Shown piece after piece: positions 51,330 to 59,422 of a stretch of DNA of 64,000 bases. A program made the position numbers and the translations under genes. Source of the DNA: Pseudomonas monsensis (GTDB lineage Bacteria > Pseudomonadota > Gammaproteobacteria > Pseudomonadales > Pseudomonadaceae); contig NZ_CP077087.1 of NCBI RefSeq assembly GCF_014268495.2, positions 5,227,001-5,291,000 of the forward strand, in the 5' to 3' direction. The stretch's first letter is position 1. Every line of letters begins with the position of its first letter. Below the pieces are notes generated by a model. It was not told the DNA's origin and did no database searches. It saw only the letters and a list, made by a program, of their open reading frames with translations.

Positions 51330-53231
51330 ATGAAATGCGACCCCACTCTCTATCGCGCCGCGCCGCCATCACTTGCCGTGAAACCTCGCCTGATCCGTCA
51401 TTTGTTCCTGCCGCCGCTGATCATCGCCCTGATGATCGGATTGGGTTTTGCCGGCTTCTGGACCAGCGAACATTTCGGCATCCGCAGCCTTGGCGAGAAC
51501 GGCCAGCGTCAGCTGGAACTGCACGCCCGCGCAGTCGAAAGCGAGATCAGCAAATACACATACCTGCCCAGCCTGCTGGAACTGGAAACCAGTGTCCCGC
51601 AACTGCTGGCCGACCCGACCCCGGAACACCGGCAAACGGTCAATGCTTACCTTGAAGGTCTGAACCGGCGCAGCCGCAGTCGGGCCATCTACGTCATGGA
51701 CACCACCGGCCGCGTGATGGCCACCAGCAACTGGCGCGATGTCGACAGCTATCTGGGTGAAGACCTGTCCTTCCGCGCCTATTTCCAGAAAGCCGTACGC
51801 GGCGAACCTGGCCGCTTCTACGGCATCGGCAGCACCAATGGCGAGCCCGGTTATTACCTCGCTCACGGTCTCGAAGAGCATGGCAAGATCATCGGCGTCG
51901 CCGTGGTCAAAGTGCGGCTGGAAGCCATGGAAGAACGTTGGCAGCGCGCGCGTCTGGAAGCCTTCGTCAGCGATGAAAACGGCATCATCATTCTTTCCAG
52001 TGATCCGGCCCGACGTCTGAAAGCTGTCATTCCCTTGAGTGAAGACACCAAGGAAAAACTTGCCCGAAGCCTGCAGTACTACTGGTACCCGCTCAACGAA
52101 CTGCAACCTTTGGCTCGCGAAACCCTGTCCGAAGGCGTGGAAAAACTCACCTTCCCCGCCAACAGCGAAGTGCCGTCTGGCGAGGATGACATCAGCTATC
52201 TGGCGCAGACCCGCCCGCTGAGTGACACGCCCTGGAATTTCACCTTGCTCACGCCTTTGCAGGATTTGCGTCGCGAAGCGATCAACCAAGGCATTCTGGT
52301 CGCGGTCGCCTTTGCCTTGGTGGCGTTCCTGCTGATCGCCTGGAACGAGCGGCGCAAAGTCATCGCCACCCGGCTCGCCGCCCGCGAAGCCTTGCAGGAA
52401 GCCAACAATCAGCTGGAGCGTCGGATTACCGAACGCACCTCGGACCTGCGCGCCAGCAACGAGCGCCTCAAGAGCCAGATCCGCGAACGCCGTCAGGCAG
52501 AAGAAACCTTGCGCCGTGCCCAGGATGAACTGGTGCAGGCAGGCAAACTTGCGGCCATCGGCCAGATGTCCACCAGCATCGCCCACGAACTGAATCAGCC
52601 GCTGGCGGCGATGCGCACCCTCTCGGGCAATACCGTACGGTTTCTCGAGCGCGGTCAGCTCGATGTCGCCAGCACCAACCTCAAGACCATCAACGACCTG
52701 ATCGACCGCATGGGCCGCATCACCGCAAGCCTGCGCTCGTTCGCCCGTCGCGGCGACAGCCACGGTCAGGCCAGCCTCGGCAAAGCGGTGGAGGCGGCGT
52801 TGCAATTGCTCGGCGCGCGGGTGGAACACTCGGCGCTGGTGCTGCACCGGCAATTCGCCGACGTGCAATTGCTGATCGACCAGACTCGCCTCGAACAGAT
52901 TCTGGTCAATCTGATCGGCAACGCCCTCGATGCCATGCAGGCGCAACCGCTGCCGCAGCTGTGGCTGGAAGGTGAAGAGTTCAACGGTAAATATCGCCTG
53001 CGCGTGCGCGACAACGGTCATGGCATCGACGCCGAAGCACGCAAGCATCTGTTCGAACCGTTCTTCACCACCAAACCCGGTGAACAAGGCCTGGGCCTCG
53101 GCCTGACCCTGTCCGCCAGCCTCGCGGCCGCCACCGGCGGGCATCTGGGTGTCGAACACCCGGCCAGCGGTGGCACCACCTTCGTCCTCAGTTTACCGTT
53201 GGTAAGCCCTACTCCTGCCGAGCCAATATGA
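51330..53231 (+). CDS. aauS: Sensor histidine kinase AauS
   Basis: Membrane kinase of the DctB type, 633 residues, expected to sense external acidic amino acids. A first membrane helix (about 25-46) leads into a periplasmic Cache-type sensor domain (to about 310), then a second helix (about 314-334), a coiled coil, and the kinase core. The phospho-acceptor is His419 in TSIAHELNQPLAA. The ATPase domain has NLIGNALDAM, DNGHGI and GLGLGL. ATG at 51330 is preferred over the GTG one codon earlier. It overlaps aauR by 4 bases. Confidence 0.92.
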   Translation: MKCDPTLYRAAPPSLAVKPRLIRHLFLPPLIIALMIGLGFAGFWTSEHFGIRSLGENGQRQLELHARAVESEISKYTYLPSLLELETSVPQLLADPTPEHRQTVNAYLEGLNRRSRSRAIYVMDTTGRVMATSNWRDVDSYLGEDLSFRAYFQKAVRGEPGRFYGIGSTNGEPGYYLAHGLEEHGKIIGVAVVKVRLEAMEERWQRARLEAFVSDENGIIILSSDPARRLKAVIPLSEDTKEKLARSLQYYWYPLNELQPLARETLSEGVEKLTFPANSEVPSGEDDISYLAQTRPLSDTPWNFTLLTPLQDLRREAINQGILVAVAFALVAFLLIAWNERRKVIATRLAAREALQEANNQLERRITERTSDLRASNERLKSQIRERRQAEETLRRAQDELVQAGKLAAIGQMSTSIAHELNQPLAAMRTLSGNTVRFLERGQLDVASTNLKTINDLIDRMGRITASLRSFARRGDSHGQASLGKAVEAALQLLGARVEHSALVLHRQFADVQLLIDQTRLEQILVNLIGNALDAMQAQPLPQLWLEGEEFNGKYRLRVRDNGHGIDAEARKHLFEPFFTTKPGEQGLGLGLTLSASLAAATGGHLGVEHPASGGTTFVLSLPLVSPTPAEPI

Positions 53232-54556
53232 ACCACGACCTTAGTGTGCTGATCGTCGAAGACGACCCCCATGTCCTGCTCGGTTGCCAACAGGCGCTGA
53301 CCCTCGAAGACATTCCCTGCATTGGTGTGGGCAGCGCCGAAGAAGCACTGGAGCAGGTCGGCGACAATTTTGCCGGCATCGTCATCAGCGATATCCGCTT
53401 GCCGGGTATCGACGGCCTGGAGTTGCTGACCCGCCTGAAACAACGTGATCGCAGCCTGCCAGTGGTGCTGATCACCGGTCACGGCGACATCTCCATGGCG
53501 GTCGGTGCGATGCAGAAAGGCGCCTATGACTTCATGGAGAAGCCGTTCTCGCCGGAGCGCCTGGTCGATGTGGCGCGGCGCGCCCTGGAGCAACGCAGCC
53601 TGGCGCGGGAAGTGTCGTCGCTGCGTCGGCAACTGGCCGAACGCGATTCGCTCGAAGGCCGGATCATCGGCCGCTCGCCGGCGATGCAGAACCTGCGCGA
53701 ACTGATCGCCAACGTCGCCGACACATCGGCCAACGTCTTGATCGAAGGCGAAACCGGTACCGGCAAGGAACTGGTCGCCCGCTGCCTGCACGACTTCAGC
53801 CGCCGCCACAGCAAGCAGTTCGTCGCACTGAACTGCGGCGGCCTGCCGGAGAACCTCTTCGAAAGCGAGATATTCGGCCACGAGGCCAACGCCTTTACCG
53901 GCGCCGGCAAACGGCGCATCGGCAAGATCGAACACGCCGACGGCGGCACGCTGTTCCTCGACGAAGTGGAAAGCATGCCGCTGCCGTTGCAGATCAAACT
54001 GCTGCGCGTCTTGCAGGAACGCACCCTCGAACGCCTCGGTTCAAACCAGAGCGTGGCGGTGGATTGCCGGGTGATTGCCGCGACCAAGTCCGACCTCGAT
54101 GAAGCGAGCAAGGCTGGCGAATTCCGTAGCGACCTGTACTACCGCCTCAACGTCGTGACCCTTGAATTGCCGCCCCTGCGCGAGCGTCGCGAAGACATCC
54201 TGCAACTGTTCGAACACTTCACCCAGCAATCGGCGCTGCGCTTTGACCGCGCCCTGCCGGAGCTGGACAACCAGACCCTGTCGAACCTGATGAGCCACGA
54301 CTGGCCGGGCAACGTGCGGGAGCTGCGCAACGTCGCCGAACGCTTCGCCCTCGGCCTGCCGGCGTTCAAGAAGTCCGGCGCCGGCAGCGCGGGCCAGGGC
54401 CTGGCGTTTGCCGAAGCGGTGGAAGCGTTCGAGCGCAACCTGCTCAGCGATGCCTTGCAACGCAGCGGCGGCAACCTGACCCAGGCCAGCCTGGAACTGG
54501 GCATGGCCAAGACCACGCTGTTCGACAAAGTGAAAAAGTACGGGTTGAGCCACTGA
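53228..54556 (+). CDS. aauR: Sigma-54-dependent response regulator AauR
   Basis: NtrC-family activator of 442 residues: receiver with Asp55 (VISDIRLPG), AAA+ domain with Walker A starting at Gly174 (GETGTGKE) and Walker B GGTLFLDE, and a C-terminal Fis-type helix-turn-helix (SGGNLTQASLELGMAKTTLFDKVKKYGL). The sigma-54 contact loop reads NAFTGA rather than GAFTGA. It should bind the TTCGG-N4-CCGAA sites before aatJ. It is coupled to aauS by overlap and its TGA shares a base with the ATG of glpM. Confidence 0.94.
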   Translation: MNHDLSVLIVEDDPHVLLGCQQALTLEDIPCIGVGSAEEALEQVGDNFAGIVISDIRLPGIDGLELLTRLKQRDRSLPVVLITGHGDISMAVGAMQKGAYDFMEKPFSPERLVDVARRALEQRSLAREVSSLRRQLAERDSLEGRIIGRSPAMQNLRELIANVADTSANVLIEGETGTGKELVARCLHDFSRRHSKQFVALNCGGLPENLFESEIFGHEANAFTGAGKRRIGKIEHADGGTLFLDEVESMPLPLQIKLLRVLQERTLERLGSNQSVAVDCRVIAATKSDLDEASKAGEFRSDLYYRLNVVTLELPPLRERREDILQLFEHFTQQSALRFDRALPELDNQTLSNLMSHDWPGNVRELRNVAERFALGLPAFKKSGAGSAGQGLAFAEAVEAFERNLLSDALQRSGGNLTQASLELGMAKTTLFDKVKKYGLSH

Positions 54557-54894
54557 TGGATCTGATTCTCAAAGCAGCGCTCGGTGCGGCAGTGGTGGTG
54601 ATCCTCGCCGCCCTGTCGAAAACCAGAAACTACTACATCGCCGGGCTGGTACCGCTGTTTCCGACCTTTGCCCTGATCGCCCACTACATCGTCGGCAAAG
54701 GCCGTTCAATCGACGATCTGAAGGCGACCATCGTGTTCGGCATGTGGTCGATCATTCCGTACTTCATTTATCTGGCGACGCTGTACGTGATGGTTGACCG
54801 CATGCGCCTGGAAGCGTCGCTCGCGGTGGCGGTTGTGGCGTGGCTGATCGCGGCGACGGTGCTGGTCACAGTCTGGGTGCGCCTGCACGCCTGA
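54556..54894 (+). CDS. glpM: GlpM-family membrane protein
   Basis: 112-residue inner-membrane protein with four hydrophobic helices, matching GlpM of P. aeruginosa (a membrane protein first found next to glpD and reported to affect alginate formation). The start and end stretches KTRNYYIAGLVPLFPTFALI and VFGMWSIIPYFIYL are the recognisable parts. Here it follows aauR with a one-base overlap and lies 17 kb from glpD. Confidence 0.82.
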   Translation: MDLILKAALGAAVVVILAALSKTRNYYIAGLVPLFPTFALIAHYIVGKGRSIDDLKATIVFGMWSIIPYFIYLATLYVMVDRMRLEASLAVAVVAWLIAATVLVTVWVRLHA

Positions 54895-55003
54895 GCCAAA
54901 CGCTGGCCCGCCCCTTGCATTTACCCCCAAAGCCCCGCCCGGCTGGTGCTCATGATGGATGAGGCCGGTGTCTGGCAGGGTCTGCCAAGGGTGAATAGCA
55001 ACC

Positions 55004-55924
55004 TTGAACATTTTAGATCTCGACCACAGCCTGACGGCCCAGGCACCGATTGCGCGACTGCTCGACAGTGGCCGCGCCAGACGCCTGGACCTGCTCGACC
55101 TCGGCCCGAAACTCCGGCTCTGGTCCAGCGAACGCACCTGGCGGCGCTTCGCCGAACGCTTGCAGCAACGGCCGCGCCACAGCGGCCCGGCGCCGGAAAT
55201 CTTCTTCGTCGGTTCCGGTGATTATCACCACCTGACCCCGGCGTTTCTCACCGACCTGCCCGAGCCGGTCAGCCTGATCCACTTCGACAATCACCCCGAC
55301 TGGGTGCGTTTCGCGCCGCGTCGGCACTGCGGCTCGTGGGTCAATCAGGCGCTGAAACTGCCGAACATCCACCGCATCGTCACGCTCGGCCCGTGCAGCG
55401 ATGACCTGCAAAACCCGCAGTTGAAGGGCGGCAATCTCGCGGCCCTCAGACGCGGGGTGCTGCAGCTGTTTCCGTGGCAGCACGCGCCCTCCAGAGTCTG
55501 GGGACGGGTCGGCGACGGCGCCGGGCATGCACAACAGGAAAACATGCTGCACTGGCACAACTTGTCGGAACTCGACTGGCGCCAGTTCCTCGACAAGATG
55601 ATCGCCAGTCTGCCGACCGAGGCAGTGTGGATCACCATCGACAAGGACGTGCTTGCCAGCGAAGACGCCGCCACCAACTGGGATCAGGGCGGCATGCGCC
55701 TGAGCCACATGCTCCAGGCCCTGCGCGCTCTGGCGGCGAGCAAGCGGGTCCTCGGCATCGACATCTGCGGCGAATACGCACGCCCGGCCTTCAGTAACCT
55801 GCTCAAACGCTGGGAAGCGAAGACCGACCAGCCCCCGGCCGAGCGCTGGAGCGACGCCGATATCCTGCGCAATTCGGCGACCAATCAAGCCTTGATCGAG
55901 CTGTTCGAGGAGTTGTTTCCATGA
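55004..55924 (+). CDS. Arginase-fold (UPF0489-like) protein
   Basis: Protein of 306 residues with the ureohydrolase/deacetylase metal pattern: D-N-H-P-D in LIHFDNHPDW corresponds to the DAHxD motif, and D-K-D in TIDKDVLASEDAATNWDQGG to the second DxD motif, so a di-metal hydrolase is expected. It is distant from true arginases and the substrate is unknown. It appears to begin at TTG (NILDLDHSL follows); AAGG lies 14 bases upstream, a weak fit. The stop overlaps the next gene by 4 bases, tying it to two small transporters. Confidence 0.75.
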   Translation: MNILDLDHSLTAQAPIARLLDSGRARRLDLLDLGPKLRLWSSERTWRRFAERLQQRPRHSGPAPEIFFVGSGDYHHLTPAFLTDLPEPVSLIHFDNHPDWVRFAPRRHCGSWVNQALKLPNIHRIVTLGPCSDDLQNPQLKGGNLAALRRGVLQLFPWQHAPSRVWGRVGDGAGHAQQENMLHWHNLSELDWRQFLDKMIASLPTEAVWITIDKDVLASEDAATNWDQGGMRLSHMLQALRALAASKRVLGIDICGEYARPAFSNLLKRWEAKTDQPPAERWSDADILRNSATNQALIELFEELFP

Positions 55925-56295
55925 CGTTTACCGTGATTGTGCTGGTGGCCTTGTCGATTGTTCTGGATGTGATCGGCCAGCTCTGTTTCAAACTGGGCCT
56001 GGACCGCCTGCCGGCGCTGGAGGGTGGTTTTCGCCTGCAGGTGTTCTGGGGCCAGGTGTTCAACGCGCCGCTGCTGTGGGCCGGGATCGGGGCTTATGCG
56101 ATCGAGTTCTTCGTCTGGCTCGGAGCCCTGTCGCGGGCGCCGCTGAGCCTGCTGTTTCCGGCGGCCGCGCTGGCTTATTGCGGCGTGGTACTGACGGGCA
56201 AAGTGGTGCTCGGTGAAACCGTCAGCCGGCGCCGCTGGCTGGGTACGCTGGTGATTACGGCGGGCGTGATGCTCGTGTGTGCCGGCCATGTCTGA
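55921..56295 (+). CDS. Half-size DMT transporter 1 (EamA/ArnE-like)
   Basis: 124-residue four-helix membrane protein of the drug/metabolite superfamily, with ALSIVLDVIGQLCFKLGL at the start and LSLLFPAAALAYCGVVLTGKVVLGE in the usual position of the conserved third-helix region. Its size suggests it must pair, most likely with the product of the next gene, as SMR and ArnE/ArnF proteins do. Substrate unknown. Confidence 0.8.
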   Translation: MTFTVIVLVALSIVLDVIGQLCFKLGLDRLPALEGGFRLQVFWGQVFNAPLLWAGIGAYAIEFFVWLGALSRAPLSLLFPAAALAYCGVVLTGKVVLGETVSRRRWLGTLVITAGVMLVCAGHV

Positions 56296-56326
56296 AGCGC
56301 GCCTGGAACTGCAAAGGAACGACGCA

Positions 56327-56710
56327 ATGCATTGGCTCCACGGGCGCCTGGGCACCATCGTGCTGTGGGCGCTGTTGATCATTCTGGAAAGTGGCGGACA
56401 GATCGCGAGCAAGGTCGGCGGCGATCAGTTGGGGCAGATGGACTTCAGCCTGCAATGGCTGCAAGGCATCGTCATGACGCCCGGCGTGTGGGTGGCGATT
56501 GCCTGCTACATCGGCGCGTTTTTTGTCTGGATGCTGATTCTGCGCCGCAGCAGCCTGTCACTGGCGTTTCCCCTGAGTTCGCTGGTGTTTGTCGGCGTGC
56601 TGCTGGGATCGTGGCTGGGGCTGGGCGAGCAGATCAGCCTGCTGCACTGGGTCGGCGTGGCGGTGATCATGGGCGGGATTGCCCTGCTTGCCGAGGGCGA
56701 AGAACACTGA
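56327..56710 (+). CDS. Half-size DMT transporter 2 (EamA/ArnF-like)
   Basis: 127-residue four-helix partner of the preceding protein, with ESGGQIASKVGGDQLG and LSLAFPLSSLVFVGVLLGS aligning to the same regions. I choose the ATG at 56327, 8 bases after AAAGGA; an open frame upstream (from 56279) overlaps the first transporter. The two genes probably arose by duplication and form a heterodimer. Confidence 0.8.
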   Translation: MHWLHGRLGTIVLWALLIILESGGQIASKVGGDQLGQMDFSLQWLQGIVMTPGVWVAIACYIGAFFVWMLILRRSSLSLAFPLSSLVFVGVLLGSWLGLGEQISLLHWVGVAVIMGGIALLAEGEEH

Positions 56711-56718
56711 AATCGACC

Positions 56719-56767
56719 GTGCAGGCTGCGTTTTTTGATCTTGAAAAACCAAGATCGCAGCCTGCAC
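56719..56767. terminator. Large hairpin between convergent genes
   Basis: GTGCAGGCTGCG (56719-56730) / CGCAGCCTGCAC (56756-56767) with an inner GATCTTG / CAAGATC pair and T/A runs inside. It likely serves both the transporter gene and the desaturase gene. Confidence 0.75.
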
Positions 56768-56774
56768 AAAGCGC

Positions 56775-57647
56775 TCAGGCGTCGGGCTTCTGGTGGTTCA
56801 GCAAGAACCCCAGACCATGCGCCAATGCAATCTCCTTCACCCCCGCTTCCTGCTGCTGCCGGGCGATCTGCCGGTGATAGGCCTTGACCTGAGTCCAGTG
56901 CATTTTCGGCCGATAGTGGTGCTCGGCGTGATAGCCGTTGTTCATCCACAACAGGTTGTACAGCGGGCTGTAGGCGCTCACGCCCCACGCGATGGGCAAG
57001 TCCGGGTTGCCGCCAAAATGCTCGTAATAACCGTTGAGCGACGACAACGCCTGCCCCAGGTACCAGAACGGCAGCAGCACCAGCACCGCTTGCCAGTCGT
57101 ACACCGCCAGCAGCAGATAGAACGCCAGCGTCACATAGATTTCCACCTTGACCCAACGCGCGTCCTTCGGCCGTTTGCGGCGCATTTCTTCGTAGATCGG
57201 CGTGGGATCGTCGCGGAAAAAACTCAGAAACGTATAGGCCCAGGGATTTTCTGGCTGACCGTTTTTGCCGCGCAGATAAATCGACAGCGGATCAATCGTC
57301 TTGCCGTCCGCTCCCGGCCGGTCCGAGTTGCCACGGTGATGCCGGTTGTGGATATCACGATAGAGAGTTTGTGAAAAACCGATGGTCACCGACAACAGCA
57401 GATCGAACGCCCGGTTCAGCCACGCCGGGGTGAAGTAGGCGTTGTGGATCTGGTTGTGGGAAATGCTGTTGATGCTCCACGACAGGCTGATCGCATAGCC
57501 CAGCGCCAGCGGCACAAAGGCCCACCAGGACAGCTGAGGAAAGGCTGAGACCAGCCACAGGACACAGGCGAAGTGGGCAATGCCCAATGCAATGGGGATC
57601 AAGTCCCACAACGAATGGGCCAACAGACGATAAGCAGGGCGAGCCAT
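56775..57647 (-). CDS. Membrane fatty acid desaturase
   Basis: Integral di-iron desaturase/hydroxylase of 290 residues. The three His boxes are HNQIHN, HNRHHRGN (HxxHH) and HAEHHYRP (HxxHH), with hydrophobic helices between them. The start MARPAYRLL is preferred because AGGA lies 8 bases upstream; two upstream ATGs are in frame. It could desaturate membrane acyl chains or hydroxylate another lipid; the absence of an attached electron-donor domain suggests an external ferredoxin or cytochrome partner. Confidence 0.87.
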   Translation of the reverse strand: MARPAYRLLAHSLWDLIPIALGIAHFACVLWLVSAFPQLSWWAFVPLALGYAISLSWSINSISHNQIHNAYFTPAWLNRAFDLLLSVTIGFSQTLYRDIHNRHHRGNSDRPGADGKTIDPLSIYLRGKNGQPENPWAYTFLSFFRDDPTPIYEEMRRKRPKDARWVKVEIYVTLAFYLLLAVYDWQAVLVLLPFWYLGQALSSLNGYYEHFGGNPDLPIAWGVSAYSPLYNLLWMNNGYHAEHHYRPKMHWTQVKAYHRQIARQQQEAGVKEIALAHGLGFLLNHQKPDA

Positions 57648-57719
57648 GAAGAACATCCTGAAGGAATGGATTCGACATGGCTGTCTGCAAACCGCAGACC
57701 AATTCGCCCGCGTGCGCAA

Positions 57720-58481
57720 TCAGTCGAACTTGTAGGCGATGGCCGCCTGCACTTCACCCTGATTGGTATCCCCTACCGCTTTGACGATGCTGCTGTCGGC
57801 CGCCGAGCGGGTCAGGTGAATCCAGCTCGCGCTGGTGACCAGCGACCAGTGCGGCGCCAGCGCAAACTCGAAGCTCTGGGTCAGCGCCACGTTCTGTAAA
57901 CCACCGCCGGCGTTGTACGCGCGGATGCCCGAGGCCTGCGCTTCGCGATCACTGACACCGAAGAAGGTCTGGGTGCCCTGCGCATCGGTAAAATGCGCGG
58001 TCAGGTTGCTGCTGCCAATCACCCCGCCGCCCAGTGGATAGCCGATTTCACCGCCCACTTTGCCAAACACGCCGCCCTGCCCGCTGCCACCGCCGGCGGC
58101 CTGGCCAACGAAGGCGAACACGCGCCAGAAATCGGCCGGAGCGTATTGCACGAAGCCGCCAGCCTCGGCCATGTCGGGCACATCACGCAGGCCACGCAAC
58201 TCACCATTGGCGGTGCGCCCGGAGAGGTAGTTGATGTACGGCCCGGCGCTGAAACCGTTGGTTTTCAAGGCGCTCCAGGTCAGGCCGTCGTCGGTACCGA
58301 GGCTGACATCGCCCCAGTCCAGATCCAGATACGGGATCGGTCGGGTTTCGTAACGGCTGCCGGTCGGATCATGCGGTTGATACCCCGCCCCGAGTCCTGC
58401 TTCGCCTGTAATGCCATCCGCCAGCGCGGCCCCGGAAAAGCTGGCCAGTGCGGCCAATAACGCCAGTGTCTTCCTCTGCAT
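57720..58481 (-). CDS. MipA/OmpV-family outer membrane protein
   Basis: 253-residue outer-membrane beta-barrel with a signal peptide ending ALADGI. The barrel has the alternating pattern and Gly-rich strands of the family and closes with the aromatic-type VQAAIAYKFD. MipA scaffolds peptidoglycan enzymes in E. coli, but many relatives in Pseudomonas have no assigned role. AAAAGGAATG precedes the ATG. A cluster of TTGTAGC half-sites lies 70 bases upstream, in the shared region with the divergent operon. Confidence 0.87.
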   Translation of the reverse strand: MQRKTLALLAALASFSGAALADGITGEAGLGAGYQPHDPTGSRYETRPIPYLDLDWGDVSLGTDDGLTWSALKTNGFSAGPYINYLSGRTANGELRGLRDVPDMAEAGGFVQYAPADFWRVFAFVGQAAGGGSGQGGVFGKVGGEIGYPLGGGVIGSSNLTAHFTDAQGTQTFFGVSDREAQASGIRAYNAGGGLQNVALTQSFEFALAPHWSLVTSASWIHLTRSAADSSIVKAVGDTNQGEVQAAIAYKFD

Positions 58482-58553
58482 GAGGTCATTCCTTTTCTGA
58501 ACTTGCGCGCATCAATCCCCGGATACCGTCCCCGGCGCAAGCACTCATGTTGT

Positions 58554-58579
58554 TTGTAGCAAGCTACAAAAATTGTAGC
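58554..58579. promoter_or_regulatory. Triple half-site operator between mipA-like gene and HAD gene
   Basis: TTGTAGC-AA-GCTACAA-AAA-TTGTAGC: three copies of one 7-base half-site in alternating orientation, forming two overlapping palindromes. It lies in the divergent promoter region. The binding protein is unknown. Confidence 0.62.
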
Positions 58580-58711
58580 CGCGCATGGCGACAAAACCGT
58601 ATCACCCCCGCCACTACGGGGCCTGGGCCATTTGGCACAGTCCCTGCTCTCTCCCTTGCCAGGCGCAGACCGCGCACCCTGACAACTGCCTCGACCCAAC
58701 AGGTACTGCAG

Positions 58712-59422
58712 ATGATTGACTGGCACATCGTGTGTGATTTCGACGGGACCATCACCCGTACCGACGTGATCGACAGCATCCTTGAACGCTTCGCCGACCC
58801 GAGCTGGGAAGCCATCGAAAACGAATGGCTGGAGGGCAAGATCGGTTCCCGCGAATGCCTCAGCCGTCAGCTGGCGCTGATCAAGGCCACGCCTGCGCAA
58901 CTGCTCGAGTTCTTCGACAGCATCGACATTGATCCCGACTTCCCCGACTTCGTCGACCACGTGATCGGCCTCGGCGCTTCGCTGGAAGTGGTCAGCGACG
59001 GTATCGAACAAGGCATCGCGCGAATTCTTGCGCGCAACTACGTGACGCTCCTGCCGATCCTCGCCAATCGCCTGCGCCAGATCGACCACGACAAGTGGCG
59101 CATTGATTTCCCTTACGCCAGCGATGCCTGCCGCGCCGCGTCCGGCAACTGCAAATGCAAGTCCACGCCGAACAGCAAACGCGTGCTGGTGATCGGCGAC
59201 GGCCAGTCCGACATGTGCGTGGCGTCCACCGCCGACTTCGTTTTCGCCAGGGATCGCCTGGCCGAGCACTGCGAGCGCAACGGCATCGCCTACGCGCGCT
59301 TCGACAGCTTCGCCGAACTGCCACACCTGCTGGCCCGCCTGCCTCTGGCCCCGGCCGCCAACGCCGTCACTTTCAGCACCGAAACCCCTTCTGAAGCACA
59401 GGAAACCCTGCACCATGTCTGA
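58712..59422 (+). CDS. HAD-IB phosphatase (MtnX/SerB-like)
   Basis: Haloacid-dehalogenase-type phosphatase of 236 residues. Motif I is DFDGTITRTD with the nucleophile Asp, motif II is probably the Ser of VVSDGIEQG and motif IV the IGDGQSDMC region. An insertion with two Cys-Lys pairs (ASGNCKCKS) is unusual. MtnX-type enzymes dephosphorylate a methionine-salvage intermediate, but no other salvage genes are here. The ATG follows CAGG. It overlaps the aminotransferase gene by 8 bases, first in a five-gene operon. Confidence 0.82.
   Translation: MIDWHIVCDFDGTITRTDVIDSILERFADPSWEAIENEWLEGKIGSRECLSRQLALIKATPAQLLEFFDSIDIDPDFPDFVDHVIGLGASLEVVSDGIEQGIARILARNYVTLLPILANRLRQIDHDKWRIDFPYASDACRAASGNCKCKSTPNSKRVLVIGDGQSDMCVASTADFVFARDRLAEHCERNGIAYARFDSFAELPHLLARLPLAPAANAVTFSTETPSEAQETLHHV

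Noticed and set aside
58547..58711. Longer start for the HAD phosphatase gene
   Set aside because: The upstream open frame runs through the half-site cluster and has no family sequence; MIDWHIVCDFDGT is the natural start.
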